From Anthropogastromicrobium chipingensis_A (lineage in GTDB: Bacteria > Bacillota > Clostridia > Lachnospirales > Lachnospiraceae), in assembly GCA_963605535.1 (NCBI GenBank), contig CAVCXB010000055.1, positions 1-19,274 of the forward strand: a DNA stretch of 19,274 nucleotides, written 5' to 3'. Positions within the stretch are counted from its first letter, which is position 1. Every line of letters starts with the position of its first letter. Positions 14,312 to 19,274 of the stretch are shown one piece after another. The translations under genes and the position numbers were made by a program. Below the pieces are notes generated by a model. It made no database searches and was not told the origin of the DNA. It saw nothing but the letters and a program-made list of their open reading frames with translations.

Positions 14312-16918
14312 ATGAACATTAATAAATTTACACAGAAATCAATGCAGGCGGTTCAGGATTGTGAAAAGCTTGCTTACCAATATGGAAATCAGGAGATTGA
14401 TCAGGAGCATCTGGTCGTTGCCCTGCTGCATCAGGAGGATAGCCTGTTTGCAAAGCTGATCACCAAGATGGACATTCAGCTTGAATATTTTGATAATCGT
14501 GCCGTCCAGACACTCGAGAAAAAGGTTAAGGTATCGGGTGGAAACGGACAGCTCTATGTCAGCAATGCGTTGAATAAGGTGCTTGTCAGCGCAGAGGATG
14601 AGGCCAAGGCAATGGGAGATGAGTATGTTTCCGTTGAACATCTTGTATTGTCCTTGATTCGTTATCCAAACAATGCGGTAAAGGAATTGTTCCGTGAGTT
14701 TGGTATCACCAGAGAGCGTTTTCTTCAGGTATTGTCTACGATCAGAGGAAATCAGAGAGTAACATCCGATAATCCGGAAGCCACCTATGATACATTGAAC
14801 AAATATGGCAGCGATCTTGTCGAGAAGGCAAGAGACCACAAACTCGATCCGGTTATCGGCCGAGACAGTGAGATTCGTAATGTCGTTCGTATTCTTTCTC
14901 GTAAGACAAAGAATAACCCGGTACTAATCGGTGAGCCTGGTGTTGGTAAGACCGCTGTTGTAGAAGGTCTTGCACAGCGTATTGTTCGCGGTGATGTGCC
15001 GGAAGGCTTAAAGGATAAGAAGATTTTCTCACTTGATATGGGCGCACTGGTAGCAGGTGCAAAGTATCGCGGTGAGTTTGAGGAGCGTCTGAAAGCCGTT
15101 CTTGATGAGGTTAAGAAGAGCGAAGGAAAGATTATCCTCTTCATTGATGAGCTTCATCTGATCGTCGGTGCAGGTAAGACAGACGGTGCGATGGATGCTG
15201 GTAACATGTTAAAACCAATGCTTGCAAGAGGTGAGCTGCACTGTATCGGCGCCACAACACTTGATGAGTACCGCAAGTACATTGAAAAGGATCCGGCACT
15301 GGAACGCCGCTTCCAGCCGGTTCTGGTCGATGAGCCAACCGTAGAGGATACCATTTCGATCCTAAGAGGTTTGAAGGATCGTTATGAAGTTTATCATAGC
15401 GTAAAAATTACCGATGCTGCACTAGTAACAGCAGCGACTCTTTCGAATCGTTATATTTCGGATCGTTTCCTTCCAGATAAGGCAATTGATTTGGTTGATG
15501 AGGCTTGCGCTCTTGTAAAGACCGAGATGGATTCCATGCCGTCCGAGATGGATGAATTGAGCCGTAAGATCATGCAGTTAGAAATAGAGGAGACGGCATT
15601 GAAGAAAGAGACCGATCATTTGTCTCAGGAGCGACTGGAAAAGCTTCAGCAGGAGCTTTCCAGTCTGCGTGAAGAGTTTGCAGGAATGAAAGCTCAGTGG
15701 GATAATGAGAAAAAGTCGGTGGATCATTTAAGCAAGCTGCGTGAGGAAATCGAGCAGGTTCATCAGCAGATCGCTCAGGCACAGCAGCAATATGATCTGA
15801 ATAAGGCTGCAGAGTTACAGTATGGCAAGCTGCCACAGTTGGAGAAGCAGCTTGCGGCAGAGGAGGAATCCGTAAAATCAAAGGATCTTTCCCTTGTACA
15901 CGAGGCAGTTACCGATGATGAGATTTGCCGTATCATTTCCAAGTGGACCGGTATTCCGGTTGCCAGACTGACAGAAGGTGAGCGCGAGAAGACACTTCAC
16001 TTGGCTGACGAACTTCATAAGAGAGTCGTTGGACAGGATGAGGCAGTCGAGAAGGTGACAGAGGCGATTCTTCGTTCCAAAGCAGGAATCAAGGATCCGT
16101 CTAAGCCGATCGGTTCCTTCCTCTTCCTTGGACCTACCGGTGTCGGTAAAACTGAACTTGCGAAGGCACTGGCTCAGAATCTGTTCGATGATGAGAACAA
16201 CATGGTTCGTATCGATATGTCGGAGTACATGGAGAAACATTCGGTATCTCGTCTGATCGGAGCGCCTCCGGGATATGTCGGATATGATGAGGGCGGTCAG
16301 CTGACCGAGGCTGTGCGCCGTAAGCCATACAGCGTTGTCCTGTTTGATGAGGTCGAGAAGGCACATCCGGATGTGTTCAATATCCTTCTGCAGGTACTGG
16401 ATGATGGACGAATCACCGATTCTCAGGGCCGCACGGTAGATTTTAAGAATACGATCTTGATTATGACTTCCAACATTGGTTCTTCGTATCTGCTTGACGG
16501 AATTGATGAGAATGGCAATATCAAACCAGAGGCAGAATCCGCTGTTATGAATGATCTTCGCGGTCATTTCCGTCCAGAGTTTTTGAACCGTCTTGATGAG
16601 ATTATTCTCTTTAAGCCATTGACGAAGGATAACATTGGAAATATCATCCATCTGATGGTAGCCGATGTGAACAAGCGTCTGGCAGACCGTGAACTGTCTA
16701 TTTCTTTGACGAAGGATGCCGAGCATTACATCGTTGAGCATGGCTATGATCCGGTATATGGCGCAAGACCGTTAAAGCGTTATTTGCAGAAGAATGTCGA
16801 GACACTTGCCGCAAGAATCATCCTTTCTGGAGAGGTTCACGCACAGGATGTTATCGAGATTGATACAGGTGATGGTGGCCTGAAGGCAGAGGTGATCCAT
16901 ACACCGCAGCAGGCGTAA
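14312..16918 (+). CDS. clpB: ClpB disaggregase (Hsp100, two AAA+ domains)
   Basis: Cytoplasmic ATP-dependent disaggregase that works with DnaK to rescue aggregated proteins. The length of 868 residues is typical. The Clp N-domain covers 1-145. NBD1 has Walker A GEPGVGKT (207-214), Walker B ILFIDE (275-280) and pore loop KYRGEF (251-256). The coiled-coil M domain is at about 405-525, which marks ClpB rather than ClpC/ClpA. WTGIPV (545-550) opens the second module. NBD2 has Walker A GPTGVGKT (607-614), Walker B VVLFDE (675-680) and pore loop GYVG (654-657). No ClpP-binding IGF loop is seen, as expected. The ATG at 14312 is preferred over an upstream TTG at 14282 because AGGAGG (14302-14307) precedes it and MNINKFTQKS matches known ClpB N-termini. 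It is transcribed alone from the promoter at 14110-14137. Confidence 0.96.
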   Translation: MNINKFTQKSMQAVQDCEKLAYQYGNQEIDQEHLVVALLHQEDSLFAKLITKMDIQLEYFDNRAVQTLEKKVKVSGGNGQLYVSNALNKVLVSAEDEAKAMGDEYVSVEHLVLSLIRYPNNAVKELFREFGITRERFLQVLSTIRGNQRVTSDNPEATYDTLNKYGSDLVEKARDHKLDPVIGRDSEIRNVVRILSRKTKNNPVLIGEPGVGKTAVVEGLAQRIVRGDVPEGLKDKKIFSLDMGALVAGAKYRGEFEERLKAVLDEVKKSEGKIILFIDELHLIVGAGKTDGAMDAGNMLKPMLARGELHCIGATTLDEYRKYIEKDPALERRFQPVLVDEPTVEDTISILRGLKDRYEVYHSVKITDAALVTAATLSNRYISDRFLPDKAIDLVDEACALVKTEMDSMPSEMDELSRKIMQLEIEETALKKETDHLSQERLEKLQQELSSLREEFAGMKAQWDNEKKSVDHLSKLREEIEQVHQQIAQAQQQYDLNKAAELQYGKLPQLEKQLAAEEESVKSKDLSLVHEAVTDDEICRIISKWTGIPVARLTEGEREKTLHLADELHKRVVGQDEAVEKVTEAILRSKAGIKDPSKPIGSFLFLGPTGVGKTELAKALAQNLFDDENNMVRIDMSEYMEKHSVSRLIGAPPGYVGYDEGGQLTEAVRRKPYSVVLFDEVEKAHPDVFNILLQVLDDGRITDSQGRTVDFKNTILIMTSNIGSSYLLDGIDENGNIKPEAESAVMNDLRGHFRPEFLNRLDEIILFKPLTKDNIGNIIHLMVADVNKRLADRELSISLTKDAEHYIVEHGYDPVYGARPLKRYLQKNVETLAARIILSGEVHAQDVIEIDTGDGGLKAEVIHTPQQA

Positions 16919-16993
16919 GGAAATTGTTTTTGCAAAATAACCTGACCATGAAACGTAATGTAAGTGAAGCGTTTTGTGAATCGTGAATAGCGC

Positions 16994-17022
16994 TTGCAAA
17001 TTTAGCTAATTGATAGTATAGT
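16994..17022 (+). promoter_or_regulatory. Putative promoter of the murE-like gene
   Basis: TTGCAA (16994-16999), 17 bp, TATAGT (17017-17022). The predicted start site falls near 17029, inside the left half of the 30-bp palindrome at 17025-17054. The murE-like ATG is about 107 nt further on. Confidence 0.55.
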
Positions 17023-17024
17023 TT

Positions 17025-17054
17025 AAGAGGTATCTTCTATAGAAGATACCTCTT
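17025..17054 (+). terminator. Perfect 30-bp palindrome, probable clpB terminator
   Basis: AAGAGGTATCTTC, a central TATA and GAAGATACCTCTT form a perfect 30-bp palindrome (17025-17054), 106 bp after the clpB stop. It is followed by TT and then A/T-rich sequence, a weaker T-run than usual. Because a promoter lies directly upstream, it could instead be an operator or a 5' stabilising hairpin for the murE-like transcript. Confidence 0.6.
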
Positions 17055-17058
17055 TTAC

Positions 17059-17094
17059 AATTTTGTAACTGAGGTTCGGAATTGTTACAAAATT
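17059..17094. repeat. 11-bp inverted repeat upstream of the murE-like gene
   Basis: AATTTTGTAAC (17059-17069) and GTTACAAAATT (17084-17094) are perfect inverted copies with a 14-bp spacer. They lie in the predicted 5' leader, 41 bp before the ATG. This could be a regulator binding site or a second hairpin. Confidence 0.6.
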
Positions 17095-17135
17095 TTCGCA
17101 AAAATGATTGAACATGAGAGGCTTGGAATAGAACT

Positions 17136-18731
17136 ATGAAAATTAGTGAATTACTGCAGCGCATTGACTATGCAGTATTGCAGGGTGATCTTTCTGGTGA
17201 GGTAACGGGTATTTGTCATGATAACCGTATGCTTCAGGAAGGAGATGCCTTTATCTGTATCGCAGGCGCACGTTTTGATACACATACGATGGCAAAGGAG
17301 CTGGCAAAAAAGGCGGCACTTCTTGTTGTTGAAAAGCCAGTTGAATTAGATGAGGACTGTAAAACTGCGGTTGTGCAGGTTGTATCTACCAGGGATGTAG
17401 TAGCAGCACTCGCAGCAGCTTTTTATGGCTATCCATCTGAAAAGATGGTCTGCATCGGCATCACCGGCTCAAAGGGAAAAACGACTTGCACCCATATGAT
17501 GGCTGATATTTTGCGTGCGGCGGGCTATCTGACCGGAACCATCGGCACAAACGGCGCGATTCTTCCGGCAGGATGTGATCATGCTGTGTGGGGATCTGAT
17601 AAATACAGCTGTGCACCATGCAATGAGACGCCGGGCTATGACTGCTATGAGTTGAACAATACGACACCGGATCCGATGGAGCTGCAGATGTATCTGGCAA
17701 TGATGGCAAAAGCTGGCTGTACCCATGTTGTTTTAGAGGTTTCCTCACAGGGAATGAAGCAAAAACGTGTGGCAACTGTAGATTTTGCTTACGGCGTATG
17801 GACCAATATCGAGACGGGTGATCACATTGGACCGAATGAGCACAAGGATTTTGAAGAATATCTGTATTGCAAAGCAATGCTATTAAACCAGAGTCGACGC
17901 GCGTATGTAAATTGTGATGATCGCCATCTGGATGCCTTTATGAAATATGTGACCTTGAGCGATGGTTCGGATGGCAGAAAAAAGCAGGCCTTCTATTACG
18001 GAGAAGGCGAAAAGGCCGATTATCGCATTGGCAATTTAAAGAAAAGCGAAAATGGTGTGCTTGAGGCTCCGGGAATTGAGTTTACGATGAGTGGTGCGCT
18101 GGATGCTGACATTCAAGTCAATCTGCCAGGTGATTTCAATATGTACAATGCGGCAGCGGCAGTTGCCATTGCGCACGATATGGGCATTTCAACAGATATT
18201 ATCAATAAGGGATTGACGCATTTGAAGATTCGTGGCCGTTTTGATATTGTGTTTAATAATGGTCACTTTGCGGTATGTGTCGATTTTGCTCACAACGGTT
18301 ACAGCACAAGAAATCATCTTGAGGCATTGCGTGAGTATCACCCGAAGCGCATTGTCTGCGTGTTTGGTGCCGATGGAAATCGTTCCAAGTATCGCCGCTA
18401 CGAGATGGGAGAGGCGAGTGCGCTTCTTGCCGATTTGAGCATTGTCACTGCGGGCCATAACCGCTACGAGACATTTGATCAGATCTTTGCCGATATCAAG
18501 ATTGGTATTGATAAGGCACAGAAGGAAAAGGCTGAGCCTGTTTCGTATCTGGTTATTCCGAACCGCAAGGAAGCAATCCGCTATGCGATTGAGCATGCAC
18601 AGGAAGGCGATATGATCACCATTCTTGGACTGGGACATGAGAGCTACCAGGAGGAGAACGGAGTGAAGACGCCACATAGTGATATCCAGTTTGCGGCGCA
18701 GTGCTGTAAGGAGTGCTATCCGCAGGGGTGA
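17136..18731 (+). CDS. MurE-like Mur ligase (divergent UDP-MurNAc-tripeptide synthetase)
   Basis: Predicted ATP-dependent ligase with the three-domain MurE plan, adding an amino acid to a UDP-MurNAc-peptide-like substrate in the cytoplasm. The length of 531 residues is somewhat above the usual ~490. The ATP loop is GITGSKGKTT (108-117), the substrate segment NNTTPDP (174-180), the likely carbamylated lysine K246 (CKAMLL), DFAHNGYS (383-390) and GLGHESYQ (498-505). Three features are unusual. The DNPR motif that selects meso-diaminopimelate reads GHNR (440-443). The EVSSHA motif reads EVSSQG (201-206). An insert at about 144-172 adds four cysteines (C147, C159, C162, C170). The amino-acid specificity is therefore unclear, and this may be a paralogue beside a normal murE elsewhere. 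Only a weak, distant GAGAGG (17116-17121) precedes the ATG. Confidence 0.8.
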   Translation: MKISELLQRIDYAVLQGDLSGEVTGICHDNRMLQEGDAFICIAGARFDTHTMAKELAKKAALLVVEKPVELDEDCKTAVVQVVSTRDVVAALAAAFYGYPSEKMVCIGITGSKGKTTCTHMMADILRAAGYLTGTIGTNGAILPAGCDHAVWGSDKYSCAPCNETPGYDCYELNNTTPDPMELQMYLAMMAKAGCTHVVLEVSSQGMKQKRVATVDFAYGVWTNIETGDHIGPNEHKDFEEYLYCKAMLLNQSRRAYVNCDDRHLDAFMKYVTLSDGSDGRKKQAFYYGEGEKADYRIGNLKKSENGVLEAPGIEFTMSGALDADIQVNLPGDFNMYNAAAAVAIAHDMGISTDIINKGLTHLKIRGRFDIVFNNGHFAVCVDFAHNGYSTRNHLEALREYHPKRIVCVFGADGNRSKYRRYEMGEASALLADLSIVTAGHNRYETFDQIFADIKIGIDKAQKEKAEPVSYLVIPNRKEAIRYAIEHAQEGDMITILGLGHESYQEENGVKTPHSDIQFAAQCCKECYPQG

Positions 18732-18754
18732 GTGTAAGCGACCCGGTAGGGTAG

Positions 18755-19003
18755 GGATACTTTAGTATTGATTTTGTGAATGGAGATTATCGTCTGCAGC
18801 GGTTGTCAGCTCAGATTGATGCTTATAATCAGGAGGTTGAGATCAAGTATCAGATTGCAGATATTGATACGATGGATTCGTATAAAAAATGTGTAAAGAA
18901 GTTGAAAGATCAAACGATAGAGGCAACCAGAAGCACAGAGCGCCCTCCCCGCGAGGTCATAAAAGGAAGCATTTACCTCGCCGAAGGGCCGTTCGTCAAT
19001 TAA
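18755..19003 (+). pseudogene. Unrecognised short coding remnant
   Basis: An open frame follows an in-frame stop at 18752-18754 and ends at TAA 19001-19003. Up to about 18915 its composition looks coding (for example RLQRLSAQIDAYNQEVEIKY), predicted helical and charged. After that it enters a GC-rich hairpin and the translation becomes Pro/Arg-rich. The only starts are GTG 18776 without a ribosome binding site, or an internal ATG. I do not recognise the family. It may be an internal piece of a lost gene or, less likely, a small protein of 75 residues. Confidence 0.3.
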
Positions 19004-19012
19004 CCGGGTTGC
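18923..19012. repeat. GC-rich nested inverted repeat
   Basis: Three nested complementary pairs occur: GCAACC/GGTTGC (18923-18928/19007-19012), GCCCT/AGGGC (18942-18946/18985-18989) and GCGAGGT/ACCTCGC (18951-18957/18975-18981), with a 17-nt apical loop. GC content is clearly above the flanks. It lacks a T-run, so it is not a normal terminator. It could be a structured RNA, a miniature-element end or an insertion scar. Confidence 0.5.
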
Positions 19013-19052
19013 ATATTACCGAATGCGATTGCGATTCATTGGAGAAATAATC

Positions 19053-19081
19053 TTGACATTTTAAAAAGCTCAGTGTAATAT
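19053..19081 (+). promoter_or_regulatory. Sigma-A-type promoter of the gene leaving the window
   Basis: TTGACA (19053-19058), 17 bp, TAATAT (19076-19081). The predicted transcript has a leader of about 155 nt that is strongly A-rich and T-poor before the ATG at 19244. Confidence 0.6.
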
Positions 19082-19146
19082 ACAATGTGTCTTTTTCTAT
19101 CTATTTGATGAGAATATACAGGAAAGAATGAAAAGTAAAACATAAA

Positions 19147-19188
19147 GTAGAGCAAAAAAGTAGAACTGAAAAATCTACGAACATCTAC
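19147..19188 (+). repeat. Paired GTAGA / TCTAC repeats in the A-rich leader
   Basis: GTAGA occurs at 19147-19151 and 19160-19164; its complement TCTAC occurs at 19174-19178 and 19184-19188. Alternative small hairpins are possible. The significance is unknown. Confidence 0.3.
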
Positions 19189-19243
19189 AAAAAGAACAAA
19201 AACAAAGAACCAAAGAAATAAAAACAGCGCTGAAAGGATAACT

Positions 19244-19274
19244 ATGAGTATAGATTTGAGAAACGTTTCCGATT
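19244..19274 (+). CDS. 5' end of an unidentified gene (runs off the window)
   Basis: ATG at 19244 follows AAAGGA (19233-19238) by 5 nt and opens MSIDLRNVSD before the window ends. The upstream promoter (19053-19081) supports a real gene. Ten residues are too few to identify the product. Confidence 0.5.
   Translation, partial: MSIDLRNVSD

Noticed and set aside
15878..16741. 287-codon open frame antisense to clpB
   Set aside because: It lies fully inside the conserved ClpB NBD2 coding region, has no ribosome binding site or recognisable domain, and long antisense frames are common opposite such codon usage.
17059..17094. BirA (biotin) operator
   Set aside because: TTGTAA and TTACAA halves are present, but the distance between them (16 bp) is shorter than the roughly 20 bp of BirA sites, the CC/GG parts are missing, and no biotin gene is near.

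Overview
The window reads as chromosomal DNA of an anaerobic Firmicute, most likely a Clostridia/Lachnospiraceae member. The reasons are moderate GC with A-rich intergenic DNA, strong AGGAGG-type ribosome binding sites, several TTG starts, TATAAT/extended -10 promoters, a Csp-like subtilase, a PdaB-like deacetylase, and LCP, ClpB and MurE-type proteins. This assignment is inference from gene content. No tRNA, rRNA, CRISPR array or intact mobile element was seen.

Layout. (1) 1-1890: a divergent ClpX-type unfoldase with a long Asn/Thr-rich leader. It is followed by an antisense remnant of an AraC-type DNA-binding domain and a strong hairpin that buries the start region of the next gene. (2) 1889-5868: a Csp-like subtilisin-family protease, a signal-less heparinase II/III-type protein, a terminator, and a decayed GBS Bsp-like surface-protein domain. 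(3) 5869-10164, all minus strand: a PdaB-like polysaccharide deacetylase, then a MoxR AAA+ ATPase, a DUF58 protein and a polytopic membrane protein, the last two overlapping by 11 bp. (4) 10165-12766, plus strand: a HisC/CobD-like PLP aminotransferase and a fusion of a TagD-like cytidylyltransferase with a Gfo/Idh/MocA-like domain. The first of these diverges from the deacetylase through a mirror-symmetric promoter region. (5) 12767-17135: an LCP (LytR-CpsA-Psr) protein with a clean terminator, then ClpB with a strong sigma-A-type promoter and a long leader. (6) 17025-18731: two inverted repeats, then a divergent MurE-like ligase. (7) 18732-19274: a gene remnant with a GC-rich nested hairpin, then a promoter and A-rich leader running into a gene that leaves the window.

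Functional themes are cell-envelope chemistry (deacetylase, MoxR/DUF58, aminotransferase plus cytidylyltransferase fusion, LCP ligase, MurE-like ligase) and protein quality control (ClpX-like, ClpB, subtilase). The best candidate for something undescribed is the pair at 10308-12766. It looks like a small pathway that aminates a phosphorylated or keto substrate and makes a CDP-activated product, but the fused oxidoreductase domain has lost the usual EKP lysine. Next in interest are the MurE-like ligase with an altered DNPR motif and a Cys-rich insert, and the hairpin that overlaps the Shine-Dalgarno sequence and start codon of the subtilase.
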